Shown one piece after another: positions 1-12,500 of a DNA stretch of 64,000 nt. Made by a program: the position numbers and the translations under genes. Source of the DNA: Leptasterias polaris (lineage: Eukaryota > Echinodermata > Asteroidea > Forcipulatida > Asteriidae). The stretch's first letter is position 1, and each line of letters begins with the position of its first letter. The DNA is taken from assembly GCA_037783415.1 (NCBI GenBank), contig JAZGTN010000052.1, forward strand, positions 2,542,001-2,606,000, given 5' to 3'. The notes beneath the pieces are model-generated. The model worked only from the letters and a program-made list of their open reading frames with translations. It searched no databases and had not been told where the DNA came from.

Positions 1-30
1 GGTCCCAGTACAAGTACAATGCAACCATGA

Positions 31-207
31 ACAATAGACCTTATGCATTGATGTCACCAGCAGCCTACTTCAGAGGTAAACCGATGATGAAACAATGGAA
101 TCGCACAGATTTGTACGCGCAGCGCACAGGAATGGCCAATGAACCTCTTTTTGACATCTAGGCGAGGGCGCCCTACTCAAATAATGTCATGTGAATAAAG
201 TTTTTAA
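31..207. mobile_element. Family D MITE, second copy with decayed right end
   Basis: Aligns along its whole length with the 49712 copy (same AATAGACCTTATGCATTGAT start, same GATGATGAAACAATGGAA, CGCGCAGCGCACAGGA-like and GCGCCCTACTCAAAT blocks). Its right inverted repeat is degraded (ATGTCATGTGAATAAAG). It lies just downstream of XPO6 exon 24. Confidence 0.75.
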
Positions 208-317
208 TCACACATGAACATGTGCAGTTTAAAGTAGCACACACACAGGCATTACAAAAGAAAAAAATAAATGGTATTAAAAAGTAGAAAAAAAAGAGAT
301 CCCAAAACTAATCTCAC

Positions 318-548
318 CTGATCGTTTTTCAAATTGCACTCGAGTGTTTGTTTCTGGTTGGAATCCACACCTTCAAAACTTGTCAGAAACTGCGGGACAA
401 ACGTTCTGTAAAAGTTCTCAAAGTCAACGGCGGCCATGTTGTACACGGTGACCACTATCTCCTCTTGCAGGAGGTCATGGGACTTCTGAAGCATGACTTG
501 CAGGAAAACGTTGAGGAAGGAAAACAGCATCAAGTCCCTGAAGATTTT
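318..548 (-). CDS. XPO6: XPO6 exon 24, last coding exon inside the window
   Basis: Encodes KIFRDLMLFSFLNVFLQVML... to ...CNLKNDQ, residues ~1035-1111. The donor CAG/GTGAGA at 317-316 shows that at least one more coding exon follows to the left. Vertebrate XPO6 has about 36 more residues after this point; no matching exon is present between 1 and 317. Confidence 0.93.
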
Positions 549-3500
549 CTGGTGGGGGAGGAGAGGGGGTTATCATAAAAAAAATAAAAAAATTACTGGA
601 CAGTAATTTCTTGATTACAAAGTATTTCTATTTATACAACTATTAATAAAGCATCAGTTAAAACAAGTCTGGAGGAAGAGCTTAGCTTTTGATTCAAACC
701 GGGGCTTCATCAAAGGCACAGACAAAATACAAACATAAAAACGCATCTATGTATAGGGGAAAAGGAAAACAAACAAATATTTCAGATTATAACATATGGA
801 TTTATCAACGTATATTTATTAAGCAAAAAGGTTGTAACCACAGAATAATAAGCTGCAGAATAATAAGCTACAGAATAATAAGCTACAGAATAATAAGCTA
901 CAGAATAATAAGCTGCGGAATAACAAGCTACAGAATAATAAGCTGCAGAATACTAAGCTACAGAATAATAAGCTGCAGAATAATCAATACAGTAAAATGT
1001 CACTAAAACACAGTTAAATATATTAGTTTTTACAGACCCCTTGCATACGACGCTACAATAGAGGACACAATTTTTTGTTTACCACAACGTGTGTATGCAT
1101 TATGCGCACCCATCAACCAATGAGGGAGGGGTCTTCCTTTGACCTGTTTGAGCTTGTGGTATCATCTGCAAGGGGTCCGTACATTACTGATATATTTATA
1201 TCTAATTCAAACTGCAGAGGGGGGGGGGGGGGCATGACATACTGCATAAATCAAGAAAAAACAGGAGCAAATAATTGACAAAATCACAGCACAAGAAAAT
1301 CCACAAAACTCTCTGCTGTGGGATTCCACACCCTGCTGTTTAGAAAAAAGTACATCACAACATCTATCTGAACATACAAATTACAAAACCAGTTATATTT
1401 GTATCTATGACAGAAGCAAACGAGTATGGAGGCTGTTCTGATATGCCATGGCTCTGTGCACTTAAGAAAAAACATATTCTTTAACACTGGAAAAAACACT
1501 GTGTGGACGTGTGTAAGTCCACATAGTGTTTCAAGTCCCTACATAATGTGGACCTCTTTTGTTCTCAGGTCCACACTTTGTATGTGACGCTTAAAATAAA
1601 AAAAACTAACAAACGCAAACCATTGTAATAACAATCTTAACCGCAATCAAACTAAAAACCAGTACACACAACGCAAACCATTGTAATAACAATCAAATGT
1701 CAGGCAAAAAAAACATTTAAAAAAAACCTGATTTTAAAGAGGAAGATTTTCTGCATGGATCAAAGACAATATATGGGTATATAACAACTTGGCAAATACT
1801 TACTCTATGATACAGTTTGAATTTGGCATTCAAGGTCTCTAAGGATTCCAAATTCTGCTTGAAGATATCAATATCTGGCTGCAGAAACGACTGGCCAAAT
1901 GCCTGCATAGTGTAGAGACACATCAACGATGTTGTTAAAGGTCAAATGAGCTTGACATACCCACTAGACCAATGGTGCTAGTCTAGCAAGTTTAGAGCTT
2001 GACATACCTACTAGACCACAAGACCATCGGTGCTAGTATAGCAAGTTTAAAAATTGAAATACCCACAACACCACCGGTGCTAGTCCAGCAAGTTTAGCAC
2101 TGGGCCCGGCAGATATGAGGAGGTCATTATCACAACTACACAAATCCAGCAGGTTAAGGAGAGGGGTTTTTTTTCATAAAAAAATTAAAAACACCTTTAC
2201 ACTTGTTAGCTTGTACATTTGGTTTTCAACTCTAGCAAGTAAGTAACACATTTGAACACAATCAGGACTGTATAACAGAAAAAGATCGAAACACGATATA
2301 AAACTATATACATATAAATATACCACAAAATACATTCATGAATACAACTCACACACAAATACTTGTAAAATGGCATCACATGTACACTTTGAGAACAATT
2401 CTAAATACACGGCAGTGAATAGAAATTTTTGTAAATACACTGTACTGCCAAACAAACCATGGCTAGAAAAATACACTGCTAATCACACCTACTAAAATTA
2501 TAAGAAAACTGGTTTGAAAGCTGCATTTCGATAATTCGTTCCTACATAAAATCCCCCGATCCCCGCCCTGATCCCCGCCCTGATCCCCGCCCTGATCCCC
2601 ACCCTGGCTGTACCCACCTGCATTATGGCCACAAACTGTTGCTCATTCTCCACCGTCTCAGTGCCAGACTGTAAACTGGTCAGCACCGACGCCGAGAAGA
2701 AATAGCGCCACTTGTTCTGGAGCAACTCAAAGAGGAGATTGTAGAGCGCTGGCTTGATGTCTGGTGTTGCTCTCTGAGGAAATGAAAATCAACACAGTTA
2801 GGTTTAGAAATTAACGCATCCCACCACCCATCAGGTCAATGTGGAATGGTCTGATGGAACGACAGCTGAACCCTAGACTACTCGATTGGTTTGGGGGGGG
2901 GGAGGGTGTAACAGGCTATGTTTATCTTCCCTATTCGTGAGTGAGGTACGTTTGGAACAACATTCTTTACCTGAGCAATGATTGGGTAGATATGGTCCAT
3001 GCATATTCCGATAATACTTGGCAAGAAAGCTTTGAAAGCCGACCCCGGCTCCTGGACGATGATTTCAAGAATCTGAAGAAATCTGTCAAGAAAAAAAATA
3101 TATTACACATCAACAGAACCTTAACACTTCACAGAAAACTGAGAAAGCACAAGACATAAAAATGTGCATGTAACCGCAGACAGTCATCTGAAAATTCCCA
3201 AGATTAGCAAAACTGTTTAAATGCTAACAGTTCAGCAGTACAGACTTCAGTTGTGTGATGAAACAGGCCTGTGGCCTGGCCCAATTTCAAAGAGCTGCTT
3301 AAGCACAAATGGTAGCTAAGTACGACAAAATTATGCTTACCAGAATAAGGTTACCAGCCGAAGTACCATATTGCAAGCACCATTTCTGACTGGTATCCTG
3401 CTTATGTATGCTAAGCACAAAATCTGTAAGCAAATTTTTCTGTTTAAGCAGCTGTATGAAATTGGGCCCTGGTCCAAATTGGGGGCTATGGCTACAGCTG

Positions 3501-6500
3501 GGGCTTACCAGGTACATCCATTGTTCTCGGAAGCATACCCTTCCTCAGAATTCAATAGACCCCTTGCATATGACGTAACACTCTCAAATAGCGCCCTCAC
3601 TGAGGCAAAAGGAGGCAGATCATTGGACGATAGCTGTTCTCGTGCGAGTGGGAGTGACCTCAGCGTAGCAGCAGCATTTCAGGTTACGCAAGGGGTCTAT
3701 GAGCAATGAAAAAGTATCTGGGCACGTCTGCTGCCACCTACAGTCCCAAATTCCCCCATTGCAATTTTGTGTGTGATAGAGATACTTACTTTTCTACAAC
3801 ACCTCGTCCTTTACCACTGTCTTCTAGAATGGTCGTTGATAACCGCTCTCTGTGGTGTCAACCAAACAAAATGTTCAAACTTACTTAAAAACAACAGAGA
3901 GGAAAAATCATGAAGTCACCACAAAAATGATCTTTTCAATCTGAAGTCTGAAAACACAATCATAAAATGGATTTGCTTTCTGCTTTATCAGTGACTAGTC
4001 AACAGGAATAGTTAGCATGTTGATCAACTAGTGTCCCTCCCCCCTGCTGTCTAATGTAAGATTTTTTCAACATTTCAATTGGTGGGTTGGTGGGTAACTT
4101 GATTTTTAAAGACACATTGCTTATCACACAACAGGGTAAGATCAAACCAAAATACAGTCGACTCTCGTTAATCTGAGGTCCACCGACCTGTCACACTGAC
4201 CCTTCCTGACCAAAAGATAAATGTCTTATTTCCATTCTTGCCAAAACACTGCACTTCTAGTATCTATGTCCTTGTACAGGCATACAGTCGTTATAATAAA
4301 ACATTCTGTATCTTAGCCCAAAGAGAAGAATCTATATTCATAATCGTCACCGGCCAGCTTTAAGTGACACCCTCATATTTTAAGTGTTACACTACAAGAA
4401 CATAGATGGGCTTGGACAAAACCAAGAGGGGGAACGCTGTTAATGCAGTTTGTGGGAGGAGGCTCGACGCTAGTTTACCTTGTGAATATGTCTAGGAAGA
4501 TAGTGATGGTGTGTTGTATGGTAGGAATGCCCATCTGAACTCGTAAACTCTGAAATATTGCCAGGTAGAATGCCATCATGTCGTCAACCACATCTGTAAT
4601 CACAACAAATCACAATAAAAAGGGGGGAAAATTAATCGGTGAAAACAAATTCGCCAAGCAAACTTGCAACAGTGTTCATAATCAAACAGACTAGACAAGT
4701 AGACAGTAACTGAGGGTTTTCAGAAGTTTTTCTTTTATCAAGTAATAAATCACAAGGGAAACTGACTGGATGAATATTAAAATAATTTTGGGTCGGACAA
4801 AGACAAATTTACTGGAGCGGGACTTGAACCTGCGACCTCAGGATAACATTTCAGTACTCCACCAACTGAGCTATCTAGCCATATGTTGGCAGTCTCCCTA
4901 TTTTGTCAGTATCTTTGTTCAGGGGTGCCAGTCAGAAGTCATATAACCGTTAACTGCGGTGTAGCCAGGGATCACACCCAAGTTTACGAACTTAGGAAAC
5001 AATCTGGGAAGCGGCAGCAGAGGGATCACCTAAAGAGGATGCAACTTTTTATTTTGAATATCAAGTAATAAACCATGAGGGAAACTGACTGGGTAAGTTT
5101 TTCTTTTCCAATTCCTTCAGAATTCAGTTTTCTCATTATTTTCCCGGGGATAGTGAGTTACAGCTAAAAGAATGTATCATGTGCTGCCAAAGTGTTCCTT
5201 GTGCATGCCGTGTGAGGTTGGTTGCCTCCAAGTTGTCTGAAAATATTGCCCTAAAGTGACAAGGCTCTTTCAGTTATTTTGAAAACTTGCGCTTTCTGTA
5301 CGGGGCTTCAAACAGGGCCAAATTTCATACAGCTGCTTAGCAAAAACTAGCAGGATACCAGTCAAAAATTGTGCATGTGGCATGGTAGTTTGGCTGGTAA
5401 CCTTATTCTGGTAAGCATATTTTTGTTGTACTTAGCTACTCTTTGTGCTTGAGCAGCTCTATGAAATTGGGCCCAGGTGGCTGGAGCCCAAGCTGGAACC
5501 CAAGCTTTTTGTTTTGTACTTTACCTGGCTGTTGAATATAGATGGGAAAGAGATACAACGCAGCGTCAATGGATTCACGTAGCGAGTGATGACAAACTTG
5601 TTTGGTCTTGGACACCTCCCCCGCTATGGACTCCACCTGGTCAGATAACAGCTGCAACGTTCTTCTGATGGTCGGTTTGGCTGCCAGGGAAAAATTCAAA
5701 GGTGTGTCTGTAACTGATTTTGTTTGGTCAATGGGAGACTTTTTCGGAAAGCTAGGTGGTGGCAGAACTACTGAGTAAATCCATTGTCCTCGGAAATGTC
5801 TGCATTCTCAGAACTACATAAACGATTAAAATTACCTAATTACTGCCACCTAGCATTCTAAAGTCTTCCCCTATCACCACAACTTCAACGAAGTGGTTCA
5901 CCGACCAATCATGTGAGGAATTTAGGGGAAAAAAAACGCATGCCGCACGTAGCTTTTACACATTAGATATCATTGTCCGACTCTACACTGTGTGACGTCA
6001 AGTGGGAACTTTGCAAAAATTAGTTACTGGCCTGACGTTTCGACCCTAGCAAAGTCTTTCTCGAAGGCTAAATGACAACACAACACACATAGACATGTAT
6101 ACAAGTGTAACAAGAGCAGTCAAGTGGAAATACATGAATAGAGAGAGAGAAGCAGAAAGCATTCAGAAAAAGCAGGGGGTAAACTGGGATTATGGAGACA
6201 AAGGGGAACTTTCTATACTAGTTGCAACTAAGAAGGACTTTTCTGAAATAATGCAAATGTGATATTCACTTCTTCCATTCTTTGACTCAAAAAGACACTT
6301 GACTTTTCTTGATATAACTCACCTCTTTCTTGTAGGCTCTTATCCTTAGCTAGGTGAGACATTCCTTTGAGTGACTTGAACTCCTTGGTCAACCTCTGGA
6401 CAAACTCAGCGTGGTGCTCGGACCGCAACGCCCACTGCTGCTCCGCTTCGGGAATGTTGGGCCACGGTAGGATGAGGATGTGGGACAACGCCCGGCAGAC

Positions 6501-9500
6501 TAGAAGCTGGACCTAGGAAAACAATTATAATGCTTAGAGATTTGTCTGCTTAGCACCAAGTTAAAGAAGGTAAGTAACAAAAGCCACATACATTACATGT
6601 AATGTCGTAACTAGACATTTTTGTATGTGTGTGTGTCAGTAGGTATACCACATTCAAACTGGAGACCTATAACAAAAGAGGACAATAGGGTCCCCGGTTG
6701 GAAAGTGAGTACAAAAACAATAGGAGCTGTTGCCAAAAAGTTTAGATACAAACAAAAGAGGGACAACAGAAGGTCCCCGATTGCAGGTGTGCTCATTTTC
6801 TGTACCGTATGGAGACCAAGGACAAAACAAAAAAGGGAAAATAAAAGGACTCCATAAGTGAATTATAAAGACTGGGGTAAATCCACATGGACATTTATGT
6901 CTATGGGGAAAACATTAAGTGTAGGGACAAAGGAAAGAACATAAGGGATACATTTTTGAGAATGTGTGGTTACACACTAGTGTGCCTGTGTATTGGTGTG
7001 GGGGGGCAGGTGGGGCAAGAAAATAATTTGGGGGGCTTTTATACTTATAACATTTATTTATGCATTAGGAGCTGAGGGTGGTATTTTTAATATTTCTGGT
7101 ATGTAACCAATTTCCGCATTCCAATTTTTGTATCTCTGTTTTAGCAATTATTCTGCTCAACTGTATGAAATTGACCCCTACATTGCAGCTATGGGCAACT
7201 TAAGGGGGTAAATACACACCTCCATTCTCCTGGGCCCAATTTCATTCGAGCTGTTAAGCAAAGAAAAGTCCGGCTCAGCAGAAATGGGTCACCAACCAAA
7301 ATACCAATTAATGTACATTGCTTGTGACTTCTCCTTAGCCAATAAATATGTCAAGAAGTTCATGATGGAATTGTGGTGGTCAGATTACCTCTTCCTGAAG
7401 TCCCGACAGAGATCCACCACTGACGTCTTTGAACAAGCTCTGTATCGATGACAGCTCGATAAGAAACGTCGGTCTGACCGTTGTAGCCAACGATAAGAAT
7501 AAATGGGCGGCAGATATGAGCACTTTTTCTGGAACCTTAAAAAAAATAAAATAAAATTAGAAAAAGCTTTGAGGAAATGCATTTACAGGCAAAGTGCAGC
7601 TTGGATGACGACTTCAATCCAAAAACATAGTTGTAGTAATTTACAAGTGTTTGCTGGGATGTAATTTGGCAAAAATACAACACCCGGATGGAACAGGCAG
7701 GCAGCGAAAAATTTTCCTTCAAGTATGGCTTATACCTTAAAGGTAAGGTCATCGATTGGTAAATACTCCCAATCGACCATAAACACTTACTTGGTGAGAA
7801 GCGCTGCAGCTGTTGAGAGTTTAAACTATTTTAGAAAGGATTCCCTTCGAAGTAATATGGTTTGGAATTTTTTTTGATCCAAAACATTTGAATCTCAAAA
7901 ACGATTCATGCATGAATCGTTTTTGAGATTTCTATGGGTTGGTGTTCGTTCGCGAATGCTGCGGCCAGAGATGAGGTTGGTACCGCTGTCATCTCGCTGG
8001 ACGTGGATAGATTAAATGATCTTGTGAAAATGCTGGACAGTTTTTGCCATTTTCTATAAAAAAAACTACAATATAACCCTTGACCCCATCGAGGTCATGA
8101 CCTCACCTGTTTAGCCAGTAACGGTGTAACAGCATCCACTATACTGGTGATGAGCGGTACAAACTTGTCCTGGTGTCTCCCGTTGCGTTGGACCTCGCTG
8201 TAGAACTGTGACACCCAATGCGTGAAGGCCTGCAAGGCGGCCAATGACTGCGCATGGCTGTAATACACAACAATATTTATAATTGAAAATACTGGCACAT
8301 TTTAATTAACCAATACCAAGGGTTATGAGCAAGCAGCATGTGCTGGGAAACAAAAATGGCATGGCGAGATCAATCACTCCCTGGGACTACTGTTGGGGGA
8401 GGGGGTGATGGCCTAGAGGTTCTAGCACACCGGTTCTAGCAAAACTCTCGAGCAAAACTCTATAGTTGCTTTGTCCTTGGGGTGGGAAATAAAGCTGTTG
8501 GTCCCATGAGTTGCATTTCTTTGTGTCAGTGCAAAAACGTTGTATCTCCTAAAACAGCACTTGTGTTACGAGTTTGAAATTGTGAAAACGTTGCATCTCA
8601 CTGAAAATAGCCAGAATGTTCACACAAAACAAGCACGCTACAAGATACTACCTTTCTGCCTGGAGCATTTTCATGCCAGATATGATGTTTTTCCAAAATC
8701 AAGAGACAGCATTTTTTGCACTGCCATGACGATTTGAACCTGCGACCACAGGAATTTCTAAACAATTCTCCACCAACTGTGATAGCCCTAAAATGGTGGT
8801 CTCCCTATTTTGTCTTGACCTTTTCTTTGTCCACCCAAATTTAAAATAATATTCTACGTACACATCTATGAAGTCTGACTTGAGTACTGTAGGTATAGCC
8901 GTCTTCACTTTGTACAGCTTCATCTTACTGCCATAAACAGTAACTTGACAGAACCTGCAAAGTTAAAGGGTGGGTACAACATTGGTAAAGAGTAAAAATA
9001 TTAATGTTGTACACAACTTACACATACCTGCCAACATTGCAAACTCAGAAATAGGAACACCAGTTTTAAGAGTCCACAGATAGCTACGTAAGAAGTCAAG
9101 CAAGTAAAGCATATTACATGTACACATATGTATTTAAAACAATGTACAAAAATCACTGTATCCTGTAAGAAAATCTCTACTGTCGCAAGCAAATTGGCAC
9201 CCTCTTTTGCCAGAAATGTTTAATCTTTTTCATTGCTGTCTCTCAGTCTTGTCAGAAATAGTAATGTTCTGATTTTTTGCGGCCCGTAATCTCAAAAAAC
9301 CTGGACAGTTCCAATTAAATCTGATTAGTTGGCAGGTATGCTTACATGGTATGAAGATGGTCATGGTGGGAAACTCCCATTGAAATAATTTTGCTTGAAA
9401 TGCTATAGTTTTTGAAAAATGAGTAATACAACTAGTTTTGATCTCGCCAGTCAAAACTCAATGTTTGAAAACAGTGACAAAAGTTAAGGTTTTTTCCCCA

Positions 9501-12500
9501 CTTTTTTTTCTTGAACTTTCACAGGTTTGTTATTTCATGTATATGTTGGGTCACATCAAGTGTGGATACTGGTGTTTGACAATTACCAATATAACACGTG
9601 TGCTTTGAAGGGACAACACATCATTGTTTTCAGGAAGAGTAAATTCATTCCCATCTTCTAGTCTGTCAATAAACACACCATACAACCAATCTGTGAACAT
9701 TTTACTAAATAGTGGTCACGGTTTTGTAAAAACACGGGCTACTCAGGTAGGATTCGAACCCACAACCCTGCATTTAGGAGCAGATGTCCTAACCACAAGA
9801 ACACTGAGCGTGCCCGGTTACAAGAGGTTATCTTCTATTATCTACTAGAATTGCAAAAGGTCCTGGGTTTGAATCCTACCAATTAATATGTCTGTGGATT
9901 TGTTTTTTCAAAGGACTCGGGGAAAGTGCTTGTGGATTTATTTTTGACAAAGTTCAAAAAGCACTGAGTATACAATGCGTCTCCCACATCAGTCAGTAAA
10001 CCCAAATAGCCTGTCATCCCTGATGCAATGACGACATCAATGAAAGCAATGCTTACTTGTCAATGAGGGACAGCGCATCATCAAATCTCTCTGATAGTCT
10101 CTCAGCTATGAAGTGATCAGCTAGTCTCCCTAATGCCTGGAACAGTGAACACAGATCCCTTAGTGTGCAGTGTAGTCTCCGACACTCATGCTCAGCTGTG
10201 ATGTTTAACCTACGACCTACAAAGACAAATCAAGAAGTTAAGGGTGCATCCCACTAATAGGGAGAAAACAGAGCAAAGGCCTCATGACTATTTTGCAGGC
10301 CCTTAAAATATTCAATATTAGACAGATTTGAGAGCCAGATAATAGAGTACAGAGTAGACATTTTGCACAATTGTGACCGGGGGTTGTTGACTTCCAACTT
10401 GGAAATATTTTTGATGAAAAAAAAAAAGCCCATTATGATGCATGGAGCCATCTTTTCAAGATTGATACTCGGACATTTGGAAATTTACACAAGTGTAAGA
10501 GTGTTTTTAGTTTGAGGTCCAATAACTCGACAGGCCTTGGGCCTCGACGGGCCTTGGGCCTTGGGCCTCGACGGGCCTTGGGCCTTGGGCCTTGGGCCTT
10601 GGGCCTCGACGGGCCTTGGGCCTCGACGGGCCTTGGGCCTCGACGGGCCTTGGGCCTCGACGGGCCTTGGGCCTCGACGGGCCTTGGGCCTCGACGGGCC
10701 TTGGGCCTCGACGGGCCTTGGGCCTCGACGGGCCTTGGGCCTCGACGGGCCTTGGGCCTCGACGGGCCTTGGGCCTCGACGGGCCTTGGGCCTCGACGGG
10801 CCTTGGGCCTCGACGGGCCTTGGGCCTCCCCATATCAAATTGAGCAGGGGATAACATTTTATGAGTCAATGGATATTTTTTGTCTTTTCTCTATTAAAAG
10901 AAGCTGTGAGATTTCCGAGTATATTGATTGTTTAGCATTTTGCACTGTATGGTGAACCCTTAATAGCCTAGTTATCCATTGATGACCAACCACAACTTTA
11001 TGCCCAAAATTCCGACAAAGGTCCGACAATTTTTTTAAATCCAATCAGAGACTTTAGAATGCTTGGTGGCAGCAAACTTACCAGGTAAATCTCCACTGTT
11101 TATCTAGTCCTGAGAATGCGCAATTCTGAAAACAATGGATTTACCTGGCAAGTCTGCCGCCGCCTTGTGTCATGTAAATTTCACCTTTTGGATTGCTGCA
11201 AGGAATGAGTAGGATTTTCTCTGGCATAAATTCTGACAAGACAGAAATGCACAACAGTAAAACACCCACTGTGCCCAAACCAAACGTTTGAACACAAAAT
11301 AGAGGCTGCAAACAGACCAAGAAGTCTAGGTACTTAATAATAATAATAAATAATAATAAAATGCATTTATAATGCGCCATCTATCTAGTGTACAAGACCC
11401 TATTCCGAGGCGCAGAACAAAAAACAAAACATGTAAGCAGCAAAAAAGAAATATAGAATACAAAGACAATTATACAATGAATAATCTAAGACATGTTACA
11501 AGCTAAGTGTATGTGGAGATAAATAAATGAGTTTTCAGCAAGTTTTTAAACAATGGAAGAGAACTACAGCATCTAATGTTATTAGGTAAAGTGTTCCAAA
11601 GTTTAGGAGCACAAGCAGAAAAGGCATGATCGCCATATGATGAGGAAGTTCTAGGAATACTTAAGTACTTATAAATCTCAACTCAAAACACACTTGATGT
11701 CTCTGGCCTTTTCACTCATTGTAACTGCAATTTTTATTGTCCCTTTCCATGTATGTATTTGTAAGTTTTTGTACAGGTTTTTTGTATTTTATTATTATTA
11801 GTTTTATTACCGTTGTTACTGTACATACCCTCTGATGTCTCAGCAACAAACTGGCCCAGCCCCATGTAGATATCCAAATACTCCTGGAAAGGTGGAAACT
11901 GTCAGAAATGGAAAGAAAAAAAACCCATCTCAGATGTCTGAAATCAAACACTACAGTATACAAATATAAAATAACAATAATGGCCATATCTGTCAAAAAC
12001 TGACACTCCTGTCGCATAAACAAACAAAAAAACTCTAATGACTGTACTTTAAACTAGGCTGAACGAGTGAGTTTTCAAGTCAGTTTTGAAGCTGGAGAGA
12101 GTGTCTACTTGTCTGAAAGCTAAACTATGCCAGCCAATACGTTATAATGCAGTAAATGCATCTACACAGTATACACATACATGTATTAAGCACACAGTTC
12201 ATACTCTTCATGTGAAAGTGCAGCAAATTTTCTTGCGTCACAATGAGAAAAAACAACAGCGCGTACTGATTATTTCTTCAAATTCACCTTGCATTCGCTT
12301 TCGCATGAAGTATGAACCAGGCTTTAGTTTTGCACACAGTTGCGCTGCCATACAAAACTCAAGCGGTTGAATGGTTTCAAATGGTTAGTCAACTCCCTTG
12401 GAAATGTTACCACGTGTAGAAGGGTCACAGAACAAACATGCAGTTTTGTTTTCTTTTTTTCAAAAACTTGTTATGCATAAATGAATTGATAAATACATTG

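Noticed and set aside
689..1006. Open frame encoding repeated RIISY units
   Set aside because: Product of the 15-bp minisatellite; no conservation or splice context.
3371..3709. 112-codon plus-strand frame
   Set aside because: Runs across a fold-back element and a family D-like MITE; antisense to XPO6 intron 20.
4800..4885. Possible functional tRNA-Lys gene on the minus strand
   Set aside because: Head of a multi-copy SINE with mutated arms and SINE body on both sides.
10485..10955. Several overlapping open frames of 83-147 codons on both strands rich in Gly-Pro-Arg-Ala-Leu
   Set aside because: They are translations of the 17-bp minisatellite, which lacks stops in all frames; the region is inside an XPO6 intron.
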